Source: Labrenzia sp. VG12 | GTDB lineage: Bacteria > Pseudomonadota > Alphaproteobacteria > Rhizobiales > Stappiaceae | Assembly: GCF_002237595.1 (NCBI RefSeq) | Contig: NZ_CP022529.1 | Location: 4,990,001 to 5,054,000 of the forward strand | Direction: 5' to 3' | Length of the DNA stretch: 64,000 nt | Shown: piece by piece, positions 26,679 through 36,192 of the stretch | Layout of the letters: every line of letters begins with the position of its first letter | How positions within the stretch are numbered: position 1 is the stretch's first letter | The notes under the pieces: model-generated | Told to the model about the DNA's origin: nothing | Database searches by the model: none | The model's input: only the letters and a program-made list of their open reading frames with translations | Translations under genes and position numbers: made by a program

Positions 26679-29443
26679 GCCAGATCACCTTCTCTCTTGA
26701 TGGCAAGAACGTCACCGCCGAGGACGGCGAAACCATCTGGCAGGTGGCCAAACGCGAAGGCGTCGCCATTCCGCACCTTTGCCACAAGGACGCGCCCGGT
26801 TACCGCTCCGACGGCAATTGCCGTGCCTGCATGGTCGATATTGAAGGTGAGCGTGTGCTCGCCGCCTCCTGTATCCGCGCACCGTCCGAAGGCATGGTCG
26901 TCAAGACCGCGACCGAACGCGCCGAAAAGGCTCGTGAGATGGTCTTCGAACTGCTGGCCGCCGACCAGCCGTCCCGCGACCATCACCCGGATCCGGAAAG
27001 TGACTTCTGGAAATGGTCCGATGCGATCGGGGTGACCTCCAGCCGCTATGCACCGTGCGAAAAGCCGGCACAGGACATTTCGCACCCGGCAATCGCTGTC
27101 AATCTCGATGCCTGTATCGCCTGTAACCTGTGCGAACGCGCCTGCCGTGAAGTTCAGGTCAATGACGTCATCGGCATGGCCGACCGCGGCGCGCACACGG
27201 TACCGGTCTTCGATCTGGCCGACCCGATGGGTCTGTCCACCTGCGTTGCCTGCGGTGAATGTGTTTCTGCCTGTCCGACCGGCGCGCTCATGGAAAAGAG
27301 CCTTCTTGATGCGACGGCCACGAAGCGGGAAGTCTTTGCCGAAGAAACCGTCGACAGCGTCTGCCCGTTCTGCGGCGTCGGCTGCCTGACGTCCGTTTCC
27401 GCGAAGGACGGCAAGATTGTCAGCGTCGAGGGGCGCAATGGCCCGGCCAACGAGAACCGGCTCTGCGTCAAGGGCCGCTTCGGCTTTGATTATGTCTCCA
27501 GCCCGCAGCGCCTGACCAAACCTCTGATCCGCCGGGACGATGCCCCGAAAGGCCGTGATATCTCCATGACCCTGGAGAACCATCTCGACTATTTCCGCGA
27601 GGCGACCTGGGACGAAGCGCTGGACAGGGCGGCAAGCGGCCTGAAGGCCTCGTTCGAGGCCAAGGGCGGCGCGGGCATAGCCGGCTTCGGGTCTGCCAAG
27701 GGCTCCAACGAAGAGGCTTATCTTTTCCAGAAGCTGATCCGCCAGGGCTTCCAGACCAACAATGTCGATCACTGCACACGTCTGTGCCATGCCTCGTCCG
27801 TGGCAGCGCTCATGGAAGGCATCGGCTCCGGTGCGGTGACCGCGCCGTTCAACGCCGCCGAGGATGCCGATTGCATGATCGTCATCGGTGCACGTCCGGC
27901 ACAGAACCATCCGGTCGCCGCCACCTATATCAAGCAGGCGGCCAAGAAGGGCACCAAGCTGATCGTGATGGACCCGCGCGGTCAGGATCTGATGCGCTAC
28001 GCGGAATACGGCCTGAAATTCAAGCCGGGCACCGATGTCGCCATGCTGAACGCGATCCTCAACGTGATCATCACCGAGGAGCTCTATGACAGCCAGTATA
28101 TCGCGGCCCATGTCGACGGCTTCGAAGCGCTGAAGGAGAAGATCCAGGACTTCACGCCGGAAGCCATGGAACCGGTCTGCGGTATCGACGCTCAGACCCT
28201 TCGGGACGTTGCCCGCCTTTACGCCACCAGCGCCCGGTCGATCATCTTCTGGGGCATGGGCGTTTCCCAGCATGTGCACGGCACGGACAATGTCCGCTGC
28301 CTGATTGCCATGGCACTGACCACCGGCCAGATCGGCCGGCCGGGCACGGGTCTGCATCCGCTGCGCGGGCAGAACAACGTTCAGGGGGCGTCGGACGCCG
28401 GCCTGATCCCGATGGTCTTCCCGGACTATCGCTCCGTGGAAAACCCTGACATCCGCTCCGAATATGAAGATGCCTGGGGTCGCACGCTCGACCCGGTGCG
28501 GGGCCTGACCGTCGTTGAGATCATGGACGACATTCTGGCAGGTGGCATTGAGGCGATGTTCATCCAGGGTGAGAACCCGGCCATGTCCGACCCGGACCAG
28601 AACCATGCCCGCAAGGCGCTGGCGAGCCTGAAGCACCTGGTGGTGCAGGACATTTTCCTGACCGAAACGGCCTGGCACGCGGATGTCATCCTGCCGGCCT
28701 CTGCCCATGCGGAAAAGCTTGGCACCTTCACCAATACCAACCGCCAGGTCCAGATCGGCCGGCCGTGTGTGCCAATGCCGGGCGAGGCCCGCGCCGATTG
28801 GGAAATCCTGATCGAGCTGGCCAACCGGCTGGGGCTAGGCTGGTCCTATGACGGCGTTCCGGCAATCTACGAGGAAATGCGCTCGCACATGGCTTCGCTC
28901 CAGAATATCTCCTGGGAGCGGCTGGAACGCGATGGCACGGTCACCTATCCGGCCGACGCGCCGGACGAGCCGGGCAACGAGATCCTGTTCGGCCAGTCCT
29001 TCCCGACGGCCGATGGCCGCGGCAAGATCGTGCCCACCGAACTGGTGCCGCCGAACGAGGTGCCGGACGAGGATTACCCGATGGTGCTGACCACCGGCCG
29101 CATGCTGGAACACTGGCACACAGGCGCAATGACCCGGCGTGCCGAGGTGCTCAATGCCATCGAGCCGGAACCGGTTGTCTCCATGAACCCGCGCGACATC
29201 AAGCTCCAGGGTCTGGAGATCGGTCAGCAGGTCACGGTCGAAACCCGCCGCGGCGCGATCACCCTGACCCTGCGCGCCGACCGGGACGTTTCGACCGGCA
29301 TGATGTTCATCCCGTTCTGCTTCTTCGAAGCGCCGGCGAACTTCCTGACCAACCCGCAACTTGACCCGTTCGGCAAGATTCCGGAATTCAAGTTCTGCGC
29401 GGCGCGGGTCGGCGCTGCGCAGCAGCGGGAAGCGGCCGAGTAA
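26675..29443 (+). CDS. fdh1A: NAD-dependent formate dehydrogenase alpha subunit (Mo/W-bis-PGD)
   Basis: A 922-residue catalytic subunit that oxidises formate to CO2 at a Mo or W bis-pyranopterin site. The N-terminal [2Fe-2S] ferredoxin domain has C36, C49, C52 and C66. The His/Cys [4Fe-4S] segment of NuoG (around residue 100) is not visible. Two [4Fe-4S] motifs follow (CIACNLCERAC near 147; CVACGECVSAC near 190), then the cofactor-proximal CPFCGVGC near 230. The metal ligand is Cys371 in CTRLCHASS, not selenocysteine. The C-terminal dinucleotide-binding domain ends KIPEFKFCAARV. The layout matches Methylorubrum FDH1. No fdhD or delta-type gene lies alongside. Confidence 0.95.
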   Translation: MSQITFSLDGKNVTAEDGETIWQVAKREGVAIPHLCHKDAPGYRSDGNCRACMVDIEGERVLAASCIRAPSEGMVVKTATERAEKAREMVFELLAADQPSRDHHPDPESDFWKWSDAIGVTSSRYAPCEKPAQDISHPAIAVNLDACIACNLCERACREVQVNDVIGMADRGAHTVPVFDLADPMGLSTCVACGECVSACPTGALMEKSLLDATATKREVFAEETVDSVCPFCGVGCLTSVSAKDGKIVSVEGRNGPANENRLCVKGRFGFDYVSSPQRLTKPLIRRDDAPKGRDISMTLENHLDYFREATWDEALDRAASGLKASFEAKGGAGIAGFGSAKGSNEEAYLFQKLIRQGFQTNNVDHCTRLCHASSVAALMEGIGSGAVTAPFNAAEDADCMIVIGARPAQNHPVAATYIKQAAKKGTKLIVMDPRGQDLMRYAEYGLKFKPGTDVAMLNAILNVIITEELYDSQYIAAHVDGFEALKEKIQDFTPEAMEPVCGIDAQTLRDVARLYATSARSIIFWGMGVSQHVHGTDNVRCLIAMALTTGQIGRPGTGLHPLRGQNNVQGASDAGLIPMVFPDYRSVENPDIRSEYEDAWGRTLDPVRGLTVVEIMDDILAGGIEAMFIQGENPAMSDPDQNHARKALASLKHLVVQDIFLTETAWHADVILPASAHAEKLGTFTNTNRQVQIGRPCVPMPGEARADWEILIELANRLGLGWSYDGVPAIYEEMRSHMASLQNISWERLERDGTVTYPADAPDEPGNEILFGQSFPTADGRGKIVPTELVPPNEVPDEDYPMVLTTGRMLEHWHTGAMTRRAEVLNAIEPEPVVSMNPRDIKLQGLEIGQQVTVETRRGAITLTLRADRDVSTGMMFIPFCFFEAPANFLTNPQLDPFGKIPEFKFCAARVGAAQQREAAE

Positions 29444-29471
29444 TAAAGATCGAGAAGATTGAGGGTCATGA

Positions 29472-29498
29472 AAAGGGGCGGCCAGTGGCCGCCCCTTT
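29472..29498. terminator. Bidirectional terminator between formate dehydrogenase and the exported paralog
   Basis: Perfect 12-bp arms (aaaggggcggcc / ggccgcccctttt side) around a 3-base AGT loop. T runs lie at the ends on both strands. It serves convergent genes: fdh1A on the plus strand and the minus-strand gene ending at 29519. Confidence 0.85.
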
Positions 29499-29518
29499 GT
29501 CGTGTCGTTTTAGGACGT

Positions 29519-31654
29519 TCAGTTGGCTTCGATCTTGACCGCCAGCAGATCCGGCAGGGTTTGCGGCGCAGCCAAGCTGCCGAGGATCTGGGTCAGCGGC
29601 ACAGGCGCCTTGGGTGTCAGCATCACCTTCAGTTCACCCGGGTTTTCCAGGAACCTGGAGGCTGCGTCATTCACCATGTCGGAGAAGATTTCGTTCTGGA
29701 CCTGAGTTGCTGCGCCATCAATCTGCTTGAGCAGCACTTCTCGGAAGTCGGCCTCCGGCATGCCCTGGGTCGCCGCGATCTTGCCGAGGCCATCGGCGAC
29801 CAGTCCGGCATCTCGAAGGCTGACCGACGCGTCGACGAACTGGGCCATCGCCAAGGCGAGCTCGCCCTGTCCCAGCGGATCCTCGAACAGTGCCCGGGAC
29901 ACATTTGCAAACCGGGCATCGATTTCCAGAGCGCCGAGACCTTCGATGGACACCTTCAGCTTCTCAAGCTGCAGATCAAGGGTCTCTTCGTCCCAGTGGA
30001 GCCGGGTCTGGCTGGACCAGACGATTTCGGAAAAGCCAAGCGTCTTCAGCAGGGTTTTGATCTGACCTTCGGACACCCCCTCAAGGGGGTGCCTGATGTC
30101 CCGGTAATCTATATCAATCCGGGTCGGAAGCGGCGGAACCGACGTCGCTGCGCTGAAATGCGCCTTGCCGATCGACATGTCATCGGCACCTGGAAGGTCA
30201 AGATCAGCACCTTCCACGGTGTAGGCGAGCGACCGGGGCAACAGGGCCCGGAACATCCCAACGGGATCTGCACCAGCGGAGTCGATGTCGGATAGCAATG
30301 CCTGGAGCACCGGTATCATTGGCTCGTATTCCGCAAATTCGATGTCGAACAGGCTTGCCCGGTCGACCCTTGCACTGCCACCTCCCGGAATGTCGGGAAT
30401 ACGGATCCCCGAAACCGTCAGGTCATCAACGCCGCGCGAACTCAGATCAGACAGGGTCACCGAATCGACAAAAATGGAGAATTCGTCGCGTCTGGAAGTA
30501 TCGGCGATGTCCAGTTTCAGTCCCGAACAATCAAGCCCGCCATAGGAAAATATTCTCGCAAACTGGAACGATTCTGACAGCATGTAGTCGAACAACGCCG
30601 TCTCGGTCTGCCAGTTCCGCGGAACCATCATGCCGGTCGCCAGTTTGAAGAGGTCAAAGCTTCGTGCGCGAAGAGAGACTTCACGGGTTTCGGCCTTGTC
30701 GATGGAAATGTCCATCTCGAGGCCTTCGTCAATCGGCAGCGTCGTTCTGACGTTCCGCTCGACGGCTGCTTCAACCAGTTGCACGTCTTGTCCAGCCGGT
30801 ATCCGGTCACCGGCCAGCACATCCAGGTAGGCGCTGAAATTGACCCCCAGCAGCTCCGAGCGCCCCTGACTGTAGCCGCCCTCGGACACGCCTTCGTCAA
30901 CAGCGGCGAGAACTTCGGTGCTGCCTTCCTCGAATTCCATCCGCTCCCAGTAGCCGTCGCGCGAATTCTGAATGCGCAGCTGCTTGCGCATCACACGCTG
31001 ACTGAAAATCAGTTCTTCATCCTCGCCATCCAGACGGTTGACGAACAGGTCCGACTGCTCCCTGTCGGCCGTAATCAAATCGAACGAAGGCAGCAGCAGC
31101 GCGTGGAGAAGGGGGCGCCATTCCCGAAACGGGCGCGCTTCGGCTTTGTTGTCGATCACCGGAAGCGACACGCGATAGTTCTGCGCCTCGATGTTATCCG
31201 TGAAATGCCAGAGTTGCGCGCGCAAGGCCTCGTCAAATGTCACGCTGCCGGACAAGCCGTTGGAACCGGTGCAGCTGTAGAGGCTTGCGCTGAACGTCCT
31301 GTCCTCCTGCGTGAAGCCTTCCAGTTTGCAAAGGTCCGCCCGGATCTTGAAAGTGAATGCAGCCGGGGAAGGCGTCTCGCCGTCGTCTTGGCGAAAATCG
31401 TTGAGAAGCTGTCCACCGCCGGACACGACAAGGTCCTTGACTGTCAGGACGTCTGCGTCACGGTCATAGTCGATTGCTTCGACGGCATGGGTCAGCCCAA
31501 GGTCCGTGAGTGTATCGAGATAGGCATCAAAGGCGGCCTCGCCGGTGCTTTGCGCCTGCGACGTTGACCAGGACAGCAGCGTGATCACGCTGGCCATGGC
31601 AGACTGACGGACTGTGGTAAGGAAGATCCGGCCAGGCTCGACAAAGGCTTTCAA
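29519..31654 (-). CDS. Exported protein of unknown function, tandem paralog A
   Basis: About 711 residues. A signal-peptide-like start (SAMASVITLLSWSTSQAQS) ends near residue 35 and is followed by AAFDAYLDTLTDLGL. The rest is acidic and beta-rich, with repeated short strands and no cysteine cluster or catalytic motif I recognise. Its layout recalls AsmA- or YdgA-like periplasmic proteins, but I cannot assign a family. The C-terminal 25 residues (from LTQILGSLAAPQTLP to LAVKIEAN) are almost identical to those of the neighbouring paralog. I chose the TTG at 31654, which has GGAG 7 bases upstream. Confidence 0.8.
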   Translation of the reverse strand: MKAFVEPGRIFLTTVRQSAMASVITLLSWSTSQAQSTGEAAFDAYLDTLTDLGLTHAVEAIDYDRDADVLTVKDLVVSGGGQLLNDFRQDDGETPSPAAFTFKIRADLCKLEGFTQEDRTFSASLYSCTGSNGLSGSVTFDEALRAQLWHFTDNIEAQNYRVSLPVIDNKAEARPFREWRPLLHALLLPSFDLITADREQSDLFVNRLDGEDEELIFSQRVMRKQLRIQNSRDGYWERMEFEEGSTEVLAAVDEGVSEGGYSQGRSELLGVNFSAYLDVLAGDRIPAGQDVQLVEAAVERNVRTTLPIDEGLEMDISIDKAETREVSLRARSFDLFKLATGMMVPRNWQTETALFDYMLSESFQFARIFSYGGLDCSGLKLDIADTSRRDEFSIFVDSVTLSDLSSRGVDDLTVSGIRIPDIPGGGSARVDRASLFDIEFAEYEPMIPVLQALLSDIDSAGADPVGMFRALLPRSLAYTVEGADLDLPGADDMSIGKAHFSAATSVPPLPTRIDIDYRDIRHPLEGVSEGQIKTLLKTLGFSEIVWSSQTRLHWDEETLDLQLEKLKVSIEGLGALEIDARFANVSRALFEDPLGQGELALAMAQFVDASVSLRDAGLVADGLGKIAATQGMPEADFREVLLKQIDGAATQVQNEIFSDMVNDAASRFLENPGELKVMLTPKAPVPLTQILGSLAAPQTLPDLLAVKIEAN

Positions 31655-31783
31655 TTGCAAACTCCAAAATGGTGTTCAGAAAAACTGGGACAGACCAAAA
31701 CCTGCGGATCCGTACGGTCTCCCATACGAATTACTGTAATTTTTATCAATGAATATCCAGCAGGAAGCGCGCCGCCGAAAAAG

Positions 31784-31808
31784 AAAGGGCGGCCACTGGC
31801 CGCCCTTT
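31784..31808 (-). terminator. Terminator of paralog B, near-copy of the one after paralog A
   Basis: 11-bp perfect arms (aaagggcggcc / ggccgcccttt) with a 3-base loop, followed on the minus strand by TTTCTTTTTC. Stem, loop size and the sequence between the stem and the stop codon (tcgtgtcgttt) match the terminator at 29472, so the duplication included the 3' untranslated part. Confidence 0.8.
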
Positions 31809-31829
31809 TATCGTGTCGTTTCAAAAAGC

Positions 31830-33962
31830 TCAGTTCGCTTCGATCTTCACCGCCAGCAGGTCCGGCAGGGTTTGCGGGGCCGCCATGCTGCCGAGGATCT
31901 GCGCCAGCGGCACTGCGGCCTCTGGTGTCAGGGTCACTTTCAGCTCACCCGGGTTTTCCAGGAACTTGGAGATCGCGTCGCTTACCATCTTGGTGAAGGC
32001 CTCGTTCTGGACCGGTGCGGTGGCCTGGGCCGCCTGGGCAACCAGCGCCTCGCGGAAGACATTCTCCGGGATGCCTTGTTCCTCAGCGATATGGGCAATG
32101 CCCTTGGACGCAAGGCCGTCGTCGCGGAAGGTCAACGAGGCATCGACGAACTGCGCGACAATCAGGGCCATCTGACCCTGGCCTTCCGGGTCCTCGAACA
32201 GGGATTTGGGCACATTGGCAAAGCGGGCCGACAGTTCGGCGCGGCCAAGGCCCTCGATCTCGACCATGAATTTTTCAAGGCGGAGTTCAAGGGTCGTCTC
32301 GTCCCAGTAGAGACGGGTTTCGTCCGACCAGACAACATTTTCCAGGCCAAGCGCTGTGAAGAGGGCCTCCGCCTCGGGATCGTCGATGGCCCTGACCGGA
32401 ACCTGGATGCCTTCGTTGCGTACGAAGACGTTGGTCGGGATCGGAGACACCGTTGTCGAGACGGTCATTTCCGCAGCGCCGATCTTCACCTGTTCCTTGT
32501 CCGGCGTGACGACGTCCAGTCCCTTGATCTCGTAGCCGAAGGACAGCGGCATGAAGGCCCGGGCGACGTCCAGCGGGTGGTCTTCGCCAAAATCGGGATC
32601 GGCCATCAGCGTGCTGATCATGGCACGCATCGGCGTGTAGTCGGCAAATTCGATATCGCCGATGGCGGCCCAGTCGAGCTTAACGGAGGCGCCGTCCGGT
32701 AAGGACGGTGCATCGAGGCCGACCAGCATCATCTCGCCGATGCCGTCGGAGTTGACGTTGGTCATCGCCATTTCCTTGATGGCGACAGAGGCCTTTTCTC
32801 CGGATGCCAGCGGCGGTACCTGGACATTGATGCCGCTGATGCGGGCGTCCGTGATGCCGAAGGAGCGGTAGAACTGGAACACTCCGGTGATCAGCTCTTC
32901 CGGAACAGGTTCCTTCTTGGCAAGCAGGTCATCAAGGAGGTCAAGGAGATTGTTCTCCCGTTTGATGAAGGTGACCTCACCAATGGCAGCCCGGTCGATT
33001 GTCATGTCAATGGACATGCCCTCAACAAGTTCCTGCTGCGACTTGTAATCGACGGCGGAGCCTTCCCGGATCATCACAATTTCCGTGTCGCTCTCGGGAA
33101 CAGCTGGGTCGAGCAGGTCGATAAAGGCTGCGACATCCATGTCGGAATAGATGGTCTTGCCCTGGCTGGTGGACTGCGTCAGCGTGCTGCCGTCCGGCGC
33201 TGCCGTCCGGAATGTCTGTGTCATGCTGTCGATCGAGTATTCGCCAATACGTCCATTCGCAGCGTCGCTCAGCCGATAGCCGTCCAGCTGCGTGGTGCCG
33301 GTGACAACCTGCACTTCCTTGCCGTCCTCCATCGCAAACGCTTCGATGGTCATGGCGGTGCTGTCGACCTTGATTTCCTCATAGGACGCCAGCAGGGACG
33401 CCTTCAGGAACGGCAGCCAACGGCTGACCTGACGCTCCGGGTCTTCGGCCGGAAGCTCTGGCATGGTGAAGCTGTAATCGGTTGCGGACACGCCCGTCAG
33501 CCGGCCGTCAAGTTCAAGCCGGCCCTTCCCTTCGGCGGAGCCGGAAAAGGTAAATTCGCTGTCGTCGGAATAGACCCAACTTGCCGCCTGAAACGCACCA
33601 TTTTCGTGCGTGAGGCCGTTGATGGTGACCGTTCCGCTGGAAAACGAAATCTCGTAGGTGAGATCGGTCTTGCCGTCCGCATCCCCGTCCTCGGCAGGCA
33701 GATCGTTGATTGTTCCCCCCAGCGCCAGCGTGCTGTCGGTGATAGTGAGCGTGTCGCTGCCGGCATCGTAGCTGACATTGCCGTTTTCAACCTCGATGCC
33801 AAGGGCCTTGAGGCCATCGACATAGGCATCGAACGCGGCCGTGCCGCTGTCCTGCGCCAAAGCGGGAGCGGACACCAGTGCCAGTGCGGTGCTGAGGCTC
33901 AAAAGCCTGGCGCGTGCCTTGGCTGATGTCGGAAAGGGAGCGGGTGTTGTCTGGAAAATCAA
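31830..33962 (-). CDS. Exported protein of unknown function, tandem paralog B
   Basis: A 710-residue protein with a clear signal peptide (LLSLSTALALVSAPALAQDS, cleavage near 37), then AAFDAYVDGLKALGI, the same opening as paralog A. The two align along their whole length, including ADYTPMRAM against AEYEPMIPV, VWSDETRLYWDETTLEL against VWSSQTRLHWDEETLDL, and a shared last 25 residues. It contains a PALAQ cleavage site and no lipobox. The start is a TTG at 33962 with GGAG 8 bases upstream. Function unknown; the product is probably periplasmic. Confidence 0.82.
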   Translation of the reverse strand: MIFQTTPAPFPTSAKARARLLSLSTALALVSAPALAQDSGTAAFDAYVDGLKALGIEVENGNVSYDAGSDTLTITDSTLALGGTINDLPAEDGDADGKTDLTYEISFSSGTVTINGLTHENGAFQAASWVYSDDSEFTFSGSAEGKGRLELDGRLTGVSATDYSFTMPELPAEDPERQVSRWLPFLKASLLASYEEIKVDSTAMTIEAFAMEDGKEVQVVTGTTQLDGYRLSDAANGRIGEYSIDSMTQTFRTAAPDGSTLTQSTSQGKTIYSDMDVAAFIDLLDPAVPESDTEIVMIREGSAVDYKSQQELVEGMSIDMTIDRAAIGEVTFIKRENNLLDLLDDLLAKKEPVPEELITGVFQFYRSFGITDARISGINVQVPPLASGEKASVAIKEMAMTNVNSDGIGEMMLVGLDAPSLPDGASVKLDWAAIGDIEFADYTPMRAMISTLMADPDFGEDHPLDVARAFMPLSFGYEIKGLDVVTPDKEQVKIGAAEMTVSTTVSPIPTNVFVRNEGIQVPVRAIDDPEAEALFTALGLENVVWSDETRLYWDETTLELRLEKFMVEIEGLGRAELSARFANVPKSLFEDPEGQGQMALIVAQFVDASLTFRDDGLASKGIAHIAEEQGIPENVFREALVAQAAQATAPVQNEAFTKMVSDAISKFLENPGELKVTLTPEAAVPLAQILGSMAAPQTLPDLLAVKIEAN

Positions 33963-34083
33963 TGTTTTGGCTCCAATGATATGATCGGAAACGACAAGGG
34001 TCGGACCCGATATGGGGGTATGTCTCAGGCCATTCCATGACTATGGCCCATTCTCATGACAAGGTCGACTCACAGCGGCAGCT

Positions 34084-35226
34084 TCAGGAAGTCACCGCCA
34101 GCCATTCACAGCGCACCTGCTCGTTGTTTTCACCAGGAAATACCTTGGCTTTTTCGGCCTGGAACTGCGCTTCTGAAGCCAGTTTTCCGAAGGCCCAGAC
34201 AGCGGTGCTCCTGACAGTTTCATCCGGGTCTGCAAGGTGGCCTCGCACCTCGTCAAGCAAAGCCGTGTCGCCGCTGTTGCCGGCGGCAATCAGAACGTTG
34301 CGCAAAAAGCGGTTGCGGCCGATCCGTTTGATCGGAGAGCCGGAAAAGAATTTTCGGAAGGCTGCGTCGTCCAGCTGGAGCAGATCGAGAAGGCGCGGTA
34401 AGTCGAGATCCTTGCGCGCGATCAGCTTGGCCTCTCTTGCGGTTTCAGCGAACTTGTTCCAGGGGCAAACGGCCAGGCAGTCGTCGCAACCATAGATGCG
34501 ATTGCCGATGGCCTCGCGGAATTCCGCCGGGATCGGCCCCGGGTGTTCGATCGTGAGATACGAAATGCAACGTCTGGCATCCAGCTGGTAGGGCGCCGGG
34601 AAGGCATCGGTCGGGCAGGCGTCGAGGCAGGCTCTGCACGAACCACAATGATCGCGCTCCGCTCCGCTCGGGGGCAACTCCAGTGTCGTGAAGATGGCAC
34701 CGAGAAAGAACCAGGAGCCGAGCTCGCGCGAGACCAGGTTGGTGTGTTTGCCCTGCCAGCCAAGGCCGGCAGCTTCCCCGAGCGGCTTTTCCATCACCGG
34801 TGCGGTGTCGACGAACACCTTCACGTCACCGCCGCCGCGCGACACCAAGAGGCTCGCCAGTTCCTTCAGCCGCCCCTTGATGATGTCGTGATAGTCCCGG
34901 TGACGGGCATAGACAGAAATGCCTCCGGAGCCCGGGTCATCGAGATGCGCAAGGGGATGATGCTCGGGCGCATCGTCGGGCCCGTAATTCATTGCCAGCA
35001 TGATGACGGAGCGCACATCCGGCCACAGGGATGAGGGCGCGGCACGGCGCTCCGCGGTCTCTGCCATCCAGCCCATTGTGCCGTGACGGCCCTTGTCCAG
35101 GAATTCCTTCAGGCGCGCCCCTGCCTGCGGGATACTGTCGGCCGCAGCCACGCGAACGCCGTCAAAGCCAAGCGCCGCGGCCTTCTCCTGAAAGGCTTTC
35201 AGCAGTTTTTCCGGTTTCGTATGCAA
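34084..35226 (-). CDS. queG: Epoxyqueuosine reductase
   Basis: A 380-residue cobalamin-dependent iron-sulfur enzyme for the last step of queuosine synthesis in tRNA. It has two [4Fe-4S] motifs, CGSCRACLDACPTDA (about 195-209) and CDDCLAVCPWNKF (about 247-259), the cobalamin-domain marks YARHRDYHDIIKGRL and GKHTNLVSRELGSWFFLG, and a HEAT-like C-terminus. The start is a TTG at 35226 close after a GAGGG; no ATG fits. It lies 57 bases after a GST gene on the same strand, so the two may be cotranscribed. Confidence 0.94.
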   Translation of the reverse strand: MHTKPEKLLKAFQEKAAALGFDGVRVAAADSIPQAGARLKEFLDKGRHGTMGWMAETAERRAAPSSLWPDVRSVIMLAMNYGPDDAPEHHPLAHLDDPGSGGISVYARHRDYHDIIKGRLKELASLLVSRGGGDVKVFVDTAPVMEKPLGEAAGLGWQGKHTNLVSRELGSWFFLGAIFTTLELPPSGAERDHCGSCRACLDACPTDAFPAPYQLDARRCISYLTIEHPGPIPAEFREAIGNRIYGCDDCLAVCPWNKFAETAREAKLIARKDLDLPRLLDLLQLDDAAFRKFFSGSPIKRIGRNRFLRNVLIAAGNSGDTALLDEVRGHLADPDETVRSTAVWAFGKLASEAQFQAEKAKVFPGENNEQVRCEWLAVTS

Positions 35227-35282
35227 CGCCCTCAGCCAACCGGCTCCCTCTTCGCGTTCGATCTATCCGAACGTGAGCCGTT

Positions 35283-35975
35283 TCAAAAATCAAGATCGGT
35301 GTAAGTGGGTGCCGGCGGCATGCCAAGCACCTTTTCGCTGAGGAGCGGGCGCATGGACGGCCGCGATTTGACACGCGCATACCAGTTCTTGATGTCGTCT
35401 TCGCCGCTCCAGGGCACTTCGCCGAGATAGTCGGCACAGGAAAGACCTGCGGCCAGGGCGAAGTCGGCAAAAGTCAGCCGGTCGCCCGCCAGCCAGCGGC
35501 GCGAGGCGACCAGATAGCCGAAATATTTCAGGTGATGATGAATGTTGGCGCGTGCGACCCTGAGCGCCGCCGAATCCGGTTCACCGCCGCCCACGGATTT
35601 TGGCATGATCTGCTTGTAGATACGCTCGCGGACGAGATGGCCTGTCACTTCCCGGTCGAACTTGTCGAGGCACCAGTCGACAAGGCGACGCGTTTCGGCG
35701 CGGGCGTCCGGATGGTCCGGCATCAGCCGCTTGTCGGCAACCGCGTAGCCACGGGTCTCGTCCAGATACTCCATGATCGGACCCGGGCCGCAAATGGCGG
35801 GTCCCTCATTTTCCACGATCACCGGAACGGTGCCGGCGGCATTCAGCATCAAGAGCTCCTGCGGCCGCTCCCAGGGATTGACGTGCTGCTCCTCGAAGGC
35901 AGCGCCATACTCGCTCAGGATAAGGCGGATGAAGCGCGAGGAGGGGGAAAACGGATGGTGGTAGAGGGTCAGCAT
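35283..35975 (-). CDS. Glutathione S-transferase family protein
   Basis: A 230-residue protein with the thioredoxin-like GST N-domain (MLTLYHHPFSPSSRFIRLIL, cis-Pro region TVPVIVENEGPAI) and an all-helical C-domain (GDRLTFADFALAAGLS). The Ser of HHPFSPSS could be the thiol-activating residue. Size is typical. It precedes queG on the same strand and is divergent from uppP. The substrate class is not recognisable. Confidence 0.93.
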   Translation of the reverse strand: MLTLYHHPFSPSSRFIRLILSEYGAAFEEQHVNPWERPQELLMLNAAGTVPVIVENEGPAICGPGPIMEYLDETRGYAVADKRLMPDHPDARAETRRLVDWCLDKFDREVTGHLVRERIYKQIMPKSVGGGEPDSAALRVARANIHHHLKYFGYLVASRRWLAGDRLTFADFALAAGLSCADYLGEVPWSGEDDIKNWYARVKSRPSMRPLLSEKVLGMPPAPTYTDLDF

Positions 35976-36077
35976 TGAGCGGTTAAGAGCCTGAATTGTG
36001 GCAAGACGACGTCAGCGGCAGTGGCCTTCTGAAAAGACGCGTTAACGCGAGTTTGCCCTGAATATGGTTATCAAGGG

Positions 36078-36105
36078 TTTGACGGCGCCCCTTCGCTCCG
36101 TCAAA
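36078..36105. repeat. Inverted repeat between the GST gene and uppP
   Basis: TTTGACGG and CCGTCAAA form perfect 8-bp arms 12 bases apart, about 90 bases before uppP. It could be an operator or a leader hairpin. No T run follows, so a terminator is unlikely. Confidence 0.4.
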
Positions 36106-36192
36106 TAAGCGGCGGTTCCGGTCGTGCCCCGACGCGCGACAGATACTTGGTCAGGCTTACCCGCATCAAGCGATTTGGAGACAAGATACACA

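Noticed and set aside
26402..28708. 768-codon minus-strand open frame opposite the formate dehydrogenase genes
   Set aside because: It is fully antisense to conserved iron-sulfur and cofactor motifs and has no recognisable domain.
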